A DNA stretch of 42,331 nucleotides from Ruminiclostridium sp. (GCA_022792035.1 JAAWAE010000060.1:1-42331), one strand, 5' to 3'; shown: positions 17,596 to 26,858, numbered from the stretch's first letter. Made by a program: numbers and translations. The notes: generated by a model from the letters alone, not told the origin.

Positions 17596-18183
17596 TCACA
17601 GATACCGCTTGGCAAATTCTCCGATGGTGTTGTCCGATGTACCCTGGCCGATGGCGTTGAACTTCCAATCGCCGTTGTAGCGGTATACCTCACCGAAGAG
17701 CATCGCCGTCTGATTGGGATAGTTTTCTGTCAGGTTATAGATGCACATCTCGTTGTTGTTCCGGGCGTCCACCAGACGGATGAAGGCGTTTTTGATCATG
17801 CCGAAGTGCTGCTTGCGCTGCTGGGCCTGATAGATGTTCACCGCGATGATGATCCGGTCGTACTCGTCGGGAACGGCGTTGAGGTCGATGATAATCTCCT
17901 CGTCGTCGCCATCCCCGGCCCCGGTGAGGTTGTCGCCCAAATGCTGGACGGACTGGGTGAAGTGGGTGAGATTACCGAAGTAGACGATGTCGTTGTTGTC
18001 GGTGAGCTTTCCGCTCCTCAGCAGGATGGCGAAGGCATCACAATCAATGGGCTTTGCTTTGGGGGCAAAGAAGCCCCGGGGCTGCTCTACCTCGTCCCAG
18101 CCCAGGCCCACGACGATCTTGGACAGGCCGGCATTTTCCTTAGACAGGCTGACCTTTTGTCCCTTTTGCAGTTTGACAGACAT
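17596..18183 (-). CDS. terD: TerD-family protein (divergent copy)
   Basis: A 195-residue single-domain TerD protein. It keeps the calcium-binding segment GDNLTGAGDGDDEEI and the C-terminal GEVYRYNGDWKFNAIGQG. The usual [11 protein letters not shown] strand is altered to PIDCDAFAILLRSG, after an insert (RGFFAPKAK). TerD proteins are small acidic cytoplasmic Ca2+ binders linked to resistance to tellurite, oxidants and other stresses. It starts at ATG 18183, 42 bases after the TerA-like gene. Its stop is about 94 bases before the protease start, one of the larger gaps in the operon. Confidence 0.95.
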   Translation of the reverse strand: MSVKLQKGQKVSLSKENAGLSKIVVGLGWDEVEQPRGFFAPKAKPIDCDAFAILLRSGKLTDNNDIVYFGNLTHFTQSVQHLGDNLTGAGDGDDEEIIIDLNAVPDEYDRIIIAVNIYQAQQRKQHFGMIKNAFIRLVDARNNNEMCIYNLTENYPNQTAMLFGEVYRYNGDWKFNAIGQGTSDNTIGEFAKRYL

Positions 18184-18225
18184 TGGGGTGTCCCTCCTCT
18201 ATGTAGATATAGCGTTTGGAGTAGT

Positions 18226-18831
18226 TTACTTGCGTCCCGCGACCCAGTTCAGGCCCCAGTGGAAGGCGGCGTCCAGTTCCCGGTGTCCAGGGTAGAACTG
18301 GACGATTTTCTCCACGCTGAAGGTCTCATCGTTTTGGTTTTCCAGCAGCACCAGACCGCACATTTTGTGGGCGGTGTTGAACTCGTCCATTTTTACCACG
18401 ATATCCTCTGCGCCGGGATACTGGATGGTGACGGTGGCGTCGGCCTGCTGCCAGTTGGCTACGCCCTCATAGATGAAGGTGTAGACCAGGATACGCTGGA
18501 TCTCACTGATCTTGTTGCCGTTGATGCGCAGGTTTTCCCCGGCAGCGGAGGCTCCTGTCCGATCATCGCCGTCCAGGGCGGCGAAGGGCGGCGCGGTCAG
18601 AGAGCCGAAGGCGTTGCCCAGGGCCTGAACGGTTCCCTTGCTGCCGTCTTTCAGCTCGAAGAGACAGCCCAGGTCCAGGTCGATCCCGGCGTTCCCGCCG
18701 AACAGTCCCGACAGGAATCCCTTCTTCACCGGTGCGGCGTTCCAGTTGAGATTCACCAAAATCTCTCCCAAACCGGTGGGGGTGTTCTTTTTCAGGCTGA
18801 CCTTTTGTCCTTTTTGAAGATTGATCGCCAT
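18226..18831 (-). CDS. TerA-like member of the TerD superfamily
   Basis: A 201-residue protein that begins like its neighbours (MAINLQKGQKVSLKK) but then follows the TerA pattern: DLDLGCLFELKDGSKGTVQA, LDGDDRTG and GENLRING, with a C-terminal FNTAHKMCGLVLLENQND. TerA domains share the TerD fold. The start at 18831 follows AAGGAGG with a 6-base gap; the frame continues upstream into the preceding terD gene but that part is not real. It lies between two TerD genes and so probably acts with them. Confidence 0.88.
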   Translation of the reverse strand: MAINLQKGQKVSLKKNTPTGLGEILVNLNWNAAPVKKGFLSGLFGGNAGIDLDLGCLFELKDGSKGTVQALGNAFGSLTAPPFAALDGDDRTGASAAGENLRINGNKISEIQRILVYTFIYEGVANWQQADATVTIQYPGAEDIVVKMDEFNTAHKMCGLVLLENQNDETFSVEKIVQFYPGHRELDAAFHWGLNWVAGRK

Positions 18832-18845
18832 AGATAGCCTCCTTT

Positions 18846-19427
18846 TTACTCTGTATCCACGCCGTAGCTGGCGCAGATCGCGGCCAGACCGCCCTGATAA
18901 CCGCTGCCGATGGCGTTGAACTTCCACTCGCCGTTGTTCTTGTACAGTTCACCGAAGATGGCGGCGGTCTCAATGGAGAAGTCCTCGCCCAGGTCATAGC
19001 GCAGCAGCTCCTGGCCGTTGGCCTCATCGTAGATGCGAATGAAGGCGTTGGAGACCTGACCGAAGTTCTGTCTCCGGCCTTCGGCGTCGTAGATGGTCAC
19101 AGCGAAGGCGACTTTGGTGATGTTCTCCGGGACCAGAGAGAGATCGATTCTGATCTGCTCATCATCTCCGTCGCCCACACCGGTGAGGTTGTCGCCCTGG
19201 TGGGTGACGCTGCCGGAGGGGTGGGCCAGATTGCCGTAGAAGACGAAATCCTCTTGACAGGAAACCTTTCCGGAGTCTGAGAGCAAGAAGGCGGAGGCGT
19301 CCAGGTCGAAGTCCCCGCCGGTGTCGAATTGGTTTACGTCCCAACCCAGGCCCACGACCACGTTGCGCAGGCCGGGATTGCCCTTGGTGAGGCTGACTTT
19401 TTGTCCTTTGGTCAGATTGACAGGCAT
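18846..19427 (-). CDS. terD: TerD-family calcium-binding stress protein
   Basis: A canonical 193-residue TerD protein: [15 protein letters not shown] at the N-terminus, [11 protein letters not shown], the Ca2+ loop [39 protein letters not shown] and [17 protein letters not shown]. It is very similar to the next upstream copy (19446-20027), pointing to a tandem duplication. The start is preceded by AGGAGG and the intergenic gap is 18 bases. Confidence 0.97.
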   Translation of the reverse strand: MPVNLTKGQKVSLTKGNPGLRNVVVGLGWDVNQFDTGGDFDLDASAFLLSDSGKVSCQEDFVFYGNLAHPSGSVTHQGDNLTGVGDGDDEQIRIDLSLVPENITKVAFAVTIYDAEGRRQNFGQVSNAFIRIYDEANGQELLRYDLGEDFSIETAAIFGELYKNNGEWKFNAIGSGYQGGLAAICASYGVDTE

Positions 19428-19445
19428 AGTGATTTCCTCCTGAGA

Positions 19446-20027
19446 TTACTCGGCGTCAATGCCGTAGTGGGCGCACAGGGCTGCCAGCCCCCCTTGGAAG
19501 CCGCTGCCGATGGCGTTGAACTTCCACTCGCCGTTGTGCTTATACAGCTCGCCGACCACCACGGCGGTTTCGATGGAGAAGTCCTCGCCCAGATCGAAGC
19601 GCAGCAGTTCCGTGTTGGTGGTGGTGTCCATGATGTGAATATAGGCGTTGGAGACCTGGCCGAAATTCTGCCGCCGGGGCTCCGCGTCGTAGATGGTGAC
19701 GGTAAAGGCGATCTTTTCGATGTTGGCGGGGACCATGCTCAGGTCTACCTCGATCTGCTCGTCGTCGCCCTCGCCCTCGCCGGTGAGGTTGTCGCCCATG
19801 TGCTTCACGGCGCCGCTGCTGTGCTCCAGGTTGCCGTAAAAGATGAAGTCCTTCTCGCTGGGGCACTTGCCGTTGGCGCCGGCCAGGAAGGCGGAAGCGT
19901 CCAGGTCGAAGTCAGCGCCGGAGTCGAAGGCGTTGACGTCCCAGCCCAGGCCCACCAGAATGGTCTTCAAGCCGGGGTTATCCTTGCTGAGGTTCACTTT
20001 TTGTCCTTTGGTCAGATTGATCGGCAT
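19446..20027 (-). CDS. terD: TerD-family calcium-binding stress protein
   Basis: A canonical 193-residue TerD protein with [16 protein letters not shown], the Ca2+ loop [19 protein letters not shown] and [19 protein letters not shown]. It is the first TerD gene after telA (gap 25 bases), with GGAGGAGAACACA before the ATG. The order YceG-TelA-TerD resembles the B. subtilis yce cluster, where yceC/D/E are TerD genes, yceG the namesake and yceH the telA homologue. Confidence 0.97.
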   Translation of the reverse strand: MPINLTKGQKVNLSKDNPGLKTILVGLGWDVNAFDSGADFDLDASAFLAGANGKCPSEKDFIFYGNLEHSSGAVKHMGDNLTGEGEGDDEQIEVDLSMVPANIEKIAFTVTIYDAEPRRQNFGQVSNAYIHIMDTTTNTELLRFDLGEDFSIETAVVVGELYKHNGEWKFNAIGSGFQGGLAALCAHYGIDAE

Positions 20028-20052
20028 TGTGTTCTCCTCCTTTGTTCGTGTC

Positions 20053-21189
20053 TTAATTGGGGTTTGGCATATGATACATCCGGTTGAACTCCTGCTTGAT
20101 GTTCTCCAGACGTTTCTGATCGTCGATGCGCTGCTTCCGGGCGTTCTCCTGAATGGCCTTCGTCTCGTCGATGCCGTTGACGATGGTCCGCCAAGTGGTT
20201 TCCAGGGTCTCGATCTTGATGGAACTGCCAGAAGCCAGACGGGCGGTCATCTTGGACTGCTCCGCGGTGTTGCGGGCGTTCTTGATGAGCATCTCATTGG
20301 TCTTGGCGTCCAGGGCCGCCATAGACTCCGCCTGGATGCGTTGGCGCTTGAGCATGATGGCTTGGGCCAGAGCCTGCTTGAACACTGGCAGGGTGATGAT
20401 GAAGGCGGAGTTGATCTTGCGCACCAAGTTCATGTTGCTGAACTCCATGGTCTTGATCATGGGGATGGACTGCATGGCCACGTTCTCTGCGGTGCGCAGG
20501 TCCTGGGTCCGCTGCTCCAGCATCATCAGGGCCTGGTTGAGGCTGGTGATCTCAAACTGGATGGAGTTGTCCCCGGTGGCCTCCATGTCGGCCTGCCGCT
20601 GGGCGATATAGGCTTCGATTTCCTGACAGCCCTGCTCTCCGGCCAGGATGTAGCGGACCAGCTCGTGATAGTAATTCACGTTGGCCTCAAACATCTGGTT
20701 CAGCTTGCGGTTGGACTGCTTGATTTCCGCCTCATACTGCTTGAGCTGGACGTAAATCTTATCGACTTCCTCGCCCATGGTGTGGTATTTCGCCAAAATC
20801 TTGTCCAGCTGGCGGCGCAGGTTGCCAAAGAGCTTGCCGAAGAGGCCGGGATTGTCCTTGATTTCCTCGATGTCAAACTTGGCCATGATCTTGGCCAGGG
20901 AGTTCAGCATCTTGCTGGACTCATCCAGCTGGGACATATTCATGCTGTTCAGGACGACATCGGAGGCTTTGGAGATCTCCTCGGCGGCGTGGGCCCCGAA
21001 GGTGACGATGGTCTCCATGTTGTCGATCTCGATGGTGCTCACCAGGTCGTCCACCTGCTGGGAGCCCACCAAGGTTTGGTTCATCTGCTGCCGGTCGGCT
21101 ATGATGTCATACTGCTGTACCGCCAACCCTTCCTCCTGGACCGGGGCTTCGCCGGCGGGCTGGGGGGATTTGTTAAAGTCGAGTCCCAT
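20053..21189 (-). CDS. telA: TelA/KlaA-family toxic anion resistance protein
   Basis: A 378-residue mostly alpha-helical cytoplasmic protein of the TelA family (PF05816). Supporting segments are [20 protein letters not shown] near the N-terminus, the helical core [40 protein letters not shown] and the end [20 protein letters not shown]. Members confer tellurite resistance in some bacteria and travel with TerD and YceG. The ATG at 21189 is 9 bases from GAGAGG. An ATG two codons earlier (21195) overlaps the YceG stop as ATGA but is only 3 bases from that site. Confidence 0.95.
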   Translation of the reverse strand: MGLDFNKSPQPAGEAPVQEEGLAVQQYDIIADRQQMNQTLVGSQQVDDLVSTIEIDNMETIVTFGAHAAEEISKASDVVLNSMNMSQLDESSKMLNSLAKIMAKFDIEEIKDNPGLFGKLFGNLRRQLDKILAKYHTMGEEVDKIYVQLKQYEAEIKQSNRKLNQMFEANVNYYHELVRYILAGEQGCQEIEAYIAQRQADMEATGDNSIQFEITSLNQALMMLEQRTQDLRTAENVAMQSIPMIKTMEFSNMNLVRKINSAFIITLPVFKQALAQAIMLKRQRIQAESMAALDAKTNEMLIKNARNTAEQSKMTARLASGSSIKIETLETTWRTIVNGIDETKAIQENARKQRIDDQKRLENIKQEFNRMYHMPNPN

Positions 21190-21191
21190 GG

Positions 21192-23462
21192 TCATGTACC
21201 TCTCTTGAATAGTTTCTCACGCCAGGATGGACGTGGATGGGATGAGACTGCGTCGAAATCAGGGACCTGTAAATCATAGAGATAGTCCCCGATCTGATGC
21301 TCCTCTACGAGGGATGTGTTGAAGTGTTTTTCGATGCACTGATAACCGGTAGGCACAAAGAAGAGAATGTCAAAGCCCACCAGATTCAGAAAAGCCGCCT
21401 GAATGCTGTCCTCCAGGGAGAGCACGGTCTCTCCGGCGATGAGGTAGATCAGCTTGGGGTTTTTCTTGGTGAAGTCGAATTTCTGGACCATCCGCAGGAG
21501 CGGTTTGTCCAGATTCAGGGCAGTGGAGACGATGGTGTATTCCGTCCCATTCTCGAAGGTGCCTCGGATAAGCTTCTGTTCGATGAGGAGCTGGAGCTTG
21601 TCCAATAAGTGGTCTTGCATAGCCTCCCGCAGAAAACCGTAGGGATAGGCTTTGTGAGCTTTGATTTTCCCCTTTTGCAGCCGCCCATTGCGGAAAAACT
21701 CCGTTGCGTAAGGCTTGACGGGGTTGGGGTCTGTGCTGCTGCGCTGGGGGATGGAGGAGATCAGGATGGTATCCGGGGTGAGCAAGCTCTTGATGGAGGC
21801 CCAGTAGGCCGGGACAGCCCCGTCCTTTACCCCAGAGACCTTGGAGAAGATTACCGGCATGGTCACAGTATCTTCCGTGGTGTGGAAGCTGGGCCGGTAT
21901 TTTAACTCCTGATCCCAAAGGATGGAGATCTCTTCATAGATGGTTTGCAGGGAGACAGAGGCGGCCTTGGCATACTGCTGGTTCCGGTAGAGGCCGGTGT
22001 CCTGGTACATCAAGGCATCCAAATCCCGCTCGGCGTGGTAAGCGGCGGTGCCGATGCGCAGCTCCGCGTCCTCCTCAGGGTATTTGGTGACGGGGAGGGA
22101 GAGGGGGTGATTTACCAGATAGAGCAGGGGGTCCTCCAGGCAGCAGCTCTGGTTCAGGTTCGGGGCGAAGACCAGAACATCCACTGGCAGGCGGGCCAGA
22201 AGGCGGCAGAACAGGGCCTCGTTTTCATTTTTGCATCCGCCTAGGTAAAAGAAAGCGGCGATTTCTGGATAGTTCCAGCTGCCAAATAGGGATTGCTGGT
22301 AGCGTTTCAGCCAGCATAAGAGGTAGACGGCCCGGTTGGTCAGGCGGTTCAGGCTGCTCCCCGCCTTTTTTCCCTCCTCTAAGATGAGGTCCACAAAGGC
22401 CCGGTTCATCAGGCGCTGTAATTCCTGGCTGGCGGTATATTGGATGTTGGTGGAGAGGTCCAGGACCAGTTGTTTCAAGTCCTGGTAGTTCCGGCGGCGG
22501 ACTTGGGCGATCTCCTCCATGGTGGGAGGCGGGATGGTCTCGTTGACGATGACCAAGCGCCGCTTAGCGGTACGCAATTCCAGCTGGAGCTGGTAAAGCT
22601 CGTTTTGGTAAGTGAGTTTATCCTCCACGCCGGAAATGCGGCAGAAGCAGTTGTAAAAAAGGTTAGGGTCTGTGCCCCGGGAGGGGAAGTCCTGGCGGAC
22701 GTCCTCTAAAATTTTACCGCTGATCCAGGCGTTGGTACAGTTGACGAATTTGGGGGGCGTGCCATAGAGCCGAGCCTGTTCCATGGCATCCTGGAGGTCC
22801 TGCCGGAGCTGTTTCAAACTGAAGGCAGGGGGGAAAGGAGCCAGACCAGGGTCGGTATAGGCATCCGAAAAAACGTTGCCGGGGTCCGCCTTCTGATAGG
22901 CTTCGTCGCCCTGGTATTGGAGAAGGAGCACGTCACAGCCAGCCAGGGAGAGCACACGCAGCAGCAGAAGCTCATAGAGGCTGACGCTGCCTTCGTAGAG
23001 GATTTTGGGGAGTTTCTCATCGCCCAAGCGGTTGACGATACGCTCAAACTTGTAATAGAGCCAGCACATGAATTTGATGTATGCATTTTTCAGCATCATG
23101 TCATTCTTGCCGGCTTTTTTCAAGTCCATCAGGGTGTCGTAGATGGAGGCGGCCACATGATTTCTCTGGGTATCGTTCATCCGGGGGAGCCACTTTTTCA
23201 GGCTGGTCAGGAGGAAGCCCATGTTCAGCTGGAAGTCCATCCCCATGATCTCGTTGTAATAGGCGAGCTGGTTGTTGTCGGGGTTGGGCAGGCGTCCCTC
23301 GATGATGACACCGGAGACCCGGGCGGTCTCGTAATAGCGGCGGATTAGGTCCTGGACCCGTTGGTCACAGCCGTTGAGACGGCAGAAATACACGCCCTTG
23401 TCCCGGCGCTGTCCCAGGTCAAGGAAGTAATCCTCCAAATTTTCCAGCTTGGCTCGTACCAT
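21192..23462 (-). CDS. yceG: YceG family protein (Ter biosynthetic-module component)
   Basis: A 756-residue soluble protein that I assign to the YceG_bac family (PF14266) from its position before telA and its sequence style. It appears to hold two related halves: LYELLLLRVLSLAGCDVLLLQ near residue 175 and LNLVGFDILFFVPTGYQ near 705 are similar hydrophobic strand-turn motifs. A coiled region is near 300-330 (LYQLQLELRTAKRRLVIVNE). No membrane segment or signal peptide is seen. Its biochemical role is unknown; it co-occurs with TelA and TerD across Firmicutes. The start follows AAAAGGGGA by 8 bases. Confidence 0.88.
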   Translation of the reverse strand: MVRAKLENLEDYFLDLGQRRDKGVYFCRLNGCDQRVQDLIRRYYETARVSGVIIEGRLPNPDNNQLAYYNEIMGMDFQLNMGFLLTSLKKWLPRMNDTQRNHVAASIYDTLMDLKKAGKNDMMLKNAYIKFMCWLYYKFERIVNRLGDEKLPKILYEGSVSLYELLLLRVLSLAGCDVLLLQYQGDEAYQKADPGNVFSDAYTDPGLAPFPPAFSLKQLRQDLQDAMEQARLYGTPPKFVNCTNAWISGKILEDVRQDFPSRGTDPNLFYNCFCRISGVEDKLTYQNELYQLQLELRTAKRRLVIVNETIPPPTMEEIAQVRRRNYQDLKQLVLDLSTNIQYTASQELQRLMNRAFVDLILEEGKKAGSSLNRLTNRAVYLLCWLKRYQQSLFGSWNYPEIAAFFYLGGCKNENEALFCRLLARLPVDVLVFAPNLNQSCCLEDPLLYLVNHPLSLPVTKYPEEDAELRIGTAAYHAERDLDALMYQDTGLYRNQQYAKAASVSLQTIYEEISILWDQELKYRPSFHTTEDTVTMPVIFSKVSGVKDGAVPAYWASIKSLLTPDTILISSIPQRSSTDPNPVKPYATEFFRNGRLQKGKIKAHKAYPYGFLREAMQDHLLDKLQLLIEQKLIRGTFENGTEYTIVSTALNLDKPLLRMVQKFDFTKKNPKLIYLIAGETVLSLEDSIQAAFLNLVGFDILFFVPTGYQCIEKHFNTSLVEEHQIGDYLYDLQVPDFDAVSSHPRPSWREKLFKRGT

Positions 23463-23492
23463 GATGCGCGTCCCCTTTTCAGACGTAGAGAG

Positions 23493-24083
23493 TTAATAGC
23501 GGACCATCTTGTGTTTGTTCATCACAAAGCCCAGACTGCCGCCGACACCGCCGCCCAAGATATGGGTCAGGTTGGAGACGTTATCTTGGACGAAAATACC
23601 ATCATAGACCTGCCCACCGATGTAGATCACTGCCACCAACAGGAAGGTCAGGGGGATGGTCCCCTCCCGCACGCTGGTGAAGGAGGAGAGCAGGATGAAG
23701 GCAAACACCACACCGCTGGCCCCCAGCAGATGAACGCCGGGGAAGAGGAGAAAGTGGACCACCCCGGTTACCAGGGCGGTGCTCAGGATGACAAAAAGGA
23801 TGTTCCCTGAGCCGTATTTTTCCTCCAGCAGCGGACCCAAAACCAGGAGCAGGGTAAGGTTGCCCATGAAATGCGCCCAGTTGGCATGGCCTAGGACGTG
23901 GCCGAAAAAGCGCAGGTAGGTGAAGGGGTCCAGCAGGGAGGTACGGTAGACGCTGAACAGAAGGTTGTCCGTAAAACCTCGAGTCAGGACACCCAAGACC
24001 AAGGCCAGCAGGCAGAGCAGGGCGAAGCTCAGCACCACAGGGGAGTTGAAAGACAGGGTCAAATGCCGCTTACTTCCGGGCAA
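23493..24083 (-). CDS. Rhomboid family intramembrane serine protease
   Basis: A 196-residue membrane protein with about six hydrophobic segments. Rhomboid hallmarks are present: HANWAHFMGN (His66, His71, Asn75), GASG with the nucleophile Ser123, and His174 in LTHILGGGVGG, giving an intact Ser-His dyad. It is predicted to cleave membrane-embedded or membrane-proximal substrates. The start codon is TTG at 24083, chosen because AGGAGG lies 8 bases before it. It is the second gene of the Ter operon, between the calcium ATPase and yceG. No obvious substrate is encoded next to it apart from the ATPase itself. Confidence 0.93.
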   Translation of the reverse strand: MPGSKRHLTLSFNSPVVLSFALLCLLALVLGVLTRGFTDNLLFSVYRTSLLDPFTYLRFFGHVLGHANWAHFMGNLTLLLVLGPLLEEKYGSGNILFVILSTALVTGVVHFLLFPGVHLLGASGVVFAFILLSSFTSVREGTIPLTFLLVAVIYIGGQVYDGIFVQDNVSNLTHILGGGVGGSLGFVMNKHKMVRY

Positions 24084-24140
24084 GGGGATCGCCTCCTAAG
24101 GGGTCGTGGGGATGGTGGATGGAACAGGGTTGAGAGCGGA

Positions 24141-26738
24141 TCAAGACCGGTGCATGACAGCTTTGCGGATCATGTCGATGGGGATGACCAGGAAGGACAG
24201 CACCAGGCAGATCAGCCAGGACTGAGGGCTCAAAGCCTCCACGCTGAGCACATCCCCGCCGAAGGTGACGAAGACGAATTGCAGAGCGAAGATCGCCAGC
24301 ATGACCCGCAGGAAGTTGCGGTTCCGGCCAAGGTTTTCAAAGGGATTGATGTGGGTGGTCCGGGCGTTGAAGCCGTTGAAGGTGATAGCCATCATGAAGG
24401 TGGCGAAGACAGCGGACTTCAAATAGGTCATATCCACGTCGCCGAAGAGGCCCTGGATGGCGGGCACGAAGAGGATCGCCAGACAGATCACGGTGATATA
24501 GGCCGCGCCGATGAGCACCTGGATCATCATCTCTTTGCTGACGATGCCAGCGGTGCGGGGGATGGGCTTGTCCTTCATATATTCCTTCAGGGCCGGCTCA
24601 CTGCCGAAGGCAATGGCGGCCAGCGTATCCATAGCCAAGTTCACCAGCAGCAGCTGGACAACGGTGAGCACCACGTTGACCCCCAGCAGCGGACCGATGA
24701 AGCAGGTGAGCACCGCCGACACATTGACGGTGAGCTGGAAGATCAAAAACTTGCGGATGCTCTTGAACATGGTCCGTCCATAGAGGATGGCCTTCTCGAT
24801 GGAGGAGAAGTTGTCGTCCATGATGGTGATGTCGCCGGCTTCCTTGGCTACCTCGGTTCCGCTGCCCATGGCGAAGCCCACATCGGCTTTTTTCAGGGCG
24901 GGGGAGTCGTTGACGCCGTCGCCGGTCATGCCCACTACATAATCCAGCTCCTGGGCCACCCGGACCAGACGGCTCTTGTCTGTGGGAAGGGCACGGGAGA
25001 CCACCCGCAGCCGAGGCAGGAGGGCTTTCAATTCTTCGTCGCTCTTCTCGGCCAGCTCGGCGGAGGTCAGGGCCACGTCGCTGTCGCTGGTGAGCAGGCC
25101 CGCCTCTTTGGCGATGGCCACGGCGGTTTCCTTGCGGTCGCCGGTGACCATGACCACTTGGATCCCGGCATTCTGCACTTCTTGAATAGCGGTAATGGCT
25201 TCCTTGCGTACGTTGTCCCGGATGCTGATGACGCAGACCAAGGTTAGGTCCCCTTCGTCGGAGGGTCCGTCTACCTTAGCCACGGCCAGCAGGCGCATGG
25301 AGCGGCCGGCCTGGGTGTCGATATAGGTGGTGAGGTAGTTTTTCTCCACAAGCTCCTTCACCGCGCCGGTTTCATCCACATAATGGGTGCAGCGTTCAAT
25401 AATCTTTTCCGGTGCGCCTTTGATATAGGTGACGGCCTGACCGTTGCGGCTGACGGTAACGCTGGAGAATTTTTTGTTGGAGTCGAAGGCGTTGAAGTTC
25501 CGTACGTCCTCCTTGCTGATCTCCCCGGCAGCCTGAGCGCCCACTAGGAAGGACATCAAGGCACGGTCGGTGCTGTTGCCGCCGATGATGGCGTCGTTGG
25601 AGGCCACCGCGCTGTTGTTTACACCGATGCCGGTGATCACATCCGCCGCCAGGGGCGGGGCGATGTTGGACAGTTCCTTGAAAACAGAGACATTGCCAGT
25701 GGCCATTTCCACGACGGAGAGCTTGCCCTCGGTGATGGTACCGGTCTTGTCGCTGAAGAGAAGGCTCAAACTGCCCGCCGTCTCCAAGCCGTTGATCTTG
25801 CGCACCAGGACGTTGTCCTTTGCCATACGCAGACTCTGGAAGGAGAGGAGGATGGAGGTGAGCATGGGAAGCCCCTCCGGTACGGCGCAGACGATGATGG
25901 TCACGGCTACGGTGACGGCGTCCAGGATCAGCCGGATCCAGCCGAAGAGGTCTCCCGGCACAGAACCGGTGAGGATCGTCTTCAGCAAAATACTGACGAC
26001 GATGGCGATGGCGCCCACATAGCCGAAGGTGGAGATCTGCTTTGCCAGTTTCCCCAGCTTGACCTGGAGGGGGGTCTGACGGGTGTCTTCCTGGACTTCC
26101 AGGGCCAGCTCGCCGAAGAGCGTTTTGTCTCCCACGACTTGGATCTCCATATAGCCCTCGCCGCCGCAGACCACGGTGCCGCGGTAGGCGTAGTAAAGGT
26201 TCAGGAGGTCCTTGATATTGTATTCGTCCCCTTCTTCCGGCAGGGGATGCTTCTCCGCCTCTTCGGTCTCGCCGTTGAGGGCGGCTTGGTCCACGAAAAT
26301 GGTGCCCTCCACCACGAGGCCGTCGGCGGGGATCTTGTCTCCGGCCTGGAGGTAGACGATATCGCCCACCACCACTTCGCTGACGTGGATTTCGCTGAGT
26401 ACGCCGCTGCGCACCACTTTGACCACTTCTTTGGATTCTTCCTCCTCCTTCAAGGCAGAGGCTTTTCGTTCCTGCTTGCTCTCACTGATGGAGGAGACGC
26501 CGTTGGCGATGAGGATGGCGATGAGAATGCCCACTGGCTCGAACCACTCGGCCTGTTTCAGGAAGAAAAGGACGACTTGAATCACCAGAGCGGCCAGAAG
26601 GATCATGATCATGGGGTCCTTAAAACCTGCCAGGAGCTTCTTCCACAGGGGGTCGGGAGGGATCTGGGTCAGGGCGTTGGAGCCGTGCTGCTTCCGGCTG
26701 GCTTCCACGTCCTGGGGGGATAGTCCTTGGAATTTCAT
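24141..26738 (-). CDS. PMCA-type calcium-transporting P-type ATPase
   Basis: An 865-residue P-type ATPase of type II. Key sites are the phosphorylation motif DKTGTIT (Asp330), the M4 ion-site motif VPEGLP (Glu288), the actuator loop NGET (Glu157; Asn replaces the usual Thr), the hinge GDGVNDSPALKKADVG, and M6 LVNLAMDT with Asn700 and Asp704. The Asn-x3-Asp pair in M6 matches plasma-membrane-type calcium pumps with a single Ca2+ site. It should export Ca2+ across the cell membrane using ATP. It is the first gene of the Ter operon, right behind a consensus promoter, with GGAGA 7 bases before the ATG. Linking it with Ca2+-binding TerD proteins is inference. Confidence 0.95.
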   Translation of the reverse strand: MKFQGLSPQDVEASRKQHGSNALTQIPPDPLWKKLLAGFKDPMIMILLAALVIQVVLFFLKQAEWFEPVGILIAILIANGVSSISESKQERKASALKEEEESKEVVKVVRSGVLSEIHVSEVVVGDIVYLQAGDKIPADGLVVEGTIFVDQAALNGETEEAEKHPLPEEGDEYNIKDLLNLYYAYRGTVVCGGEGYMEIQVVGDKTLFGELALEVQEDTRQTPLQVKLGKLAKQISTFGYVGAIAIVVSILLKTILTGSVPGDLFGWIRLILDAVTVAVTIIVCAVPEGLPMLTSILLSFQSLRMAKDNVLVRKINGLETAGSLSLLFSDKTGTITEGKLSVVEMATGNVSVFKELSNIAPPLAADVITGIGVNNSAVASNDAIIGGNSTDRALMSFLVGAQAAGEISKEDVRNFNAFDSNKKFSSVTVSRNGQAVTYIKGAPEKIIERCTHYVDETGAVKELVEKNYLTTYIDTQAGRSMRLLAVAKVDGPSDEGDLTLVCVISIRDNVRKEAITAIQEVQNAGIQVVMVTGDRKETAVAIAKEAGLLTSDSDVALTSAELAEKSDEELKALLPRLRVVSRALPTDKSRLVRVAQELDYVVGMTGDGVNDSPALKKADVGFAMGSGTEVAKEAGDITIMDDNFSSIEKAILYGRTMFKSIRKFLIFQLTVNVSAVLTCFIGPLLGVNVVLTVVQLLLVNLAMDTLAAIAFGSEPALKEYMKDKPIPRTAGIVSKEMMIQVLIGAAYITVICLAILFVPAIQGLFGDVDMTYLKSAVFATFMMAITFNGFNARTTHINPFENLGRNRNFLRVMLAIFALQFVFVTFGGDVLSVEALSPQSWLICLVLSFLVIPIDMIRKAVMHRS

Positions 26739-26829
26739 ACTGTGTTCTCCATTTCGTTTTCTTGTGAAAGTCTTGTGTCTGTAGGGCTTTTCAAAGTTCC
26801 TACAAAAAATTATTACATATTTAGTTTAC

Positions 26830-26858
26830 ATTATACAAAACACAAAGGGAGATGTCAA
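26830..26858 (-). promoter_or_regulatory. Perfect sigma-A promoter for the calcium ATPase/Ter operon
   Basis: On the minus strand the -35 is TTGACA (26858-26853), the spacer is exactly 17 bases and the -10 is TATAAT (26835-26830). Transcription would start near 26823, about 85 bases before the ATPase ATG. Full consensus suggests strong expression, possibly held down by a repressor. Confidence 0.85.

Noticed and set aside
17038-18837. A 599-codon plus-strand frame opposite the protease and terD genes
   Set aside because: It spans three real genes of the other strand and shows no recognisable domain.
23898-25247. A 449-codon plus-strand frame opposite the rhomboid and ATPase genes
   Set aside because: His/Gly/Gln/Asp-rich translation typical of an antisense shadow.
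24293-26738. NGET in place of TGES in the ATPase, considered as a sign of inactivation
   Set aside because: The catalytic Glu157 and all other P-type motifs are intact, so the change alone does not suggest loss of function.
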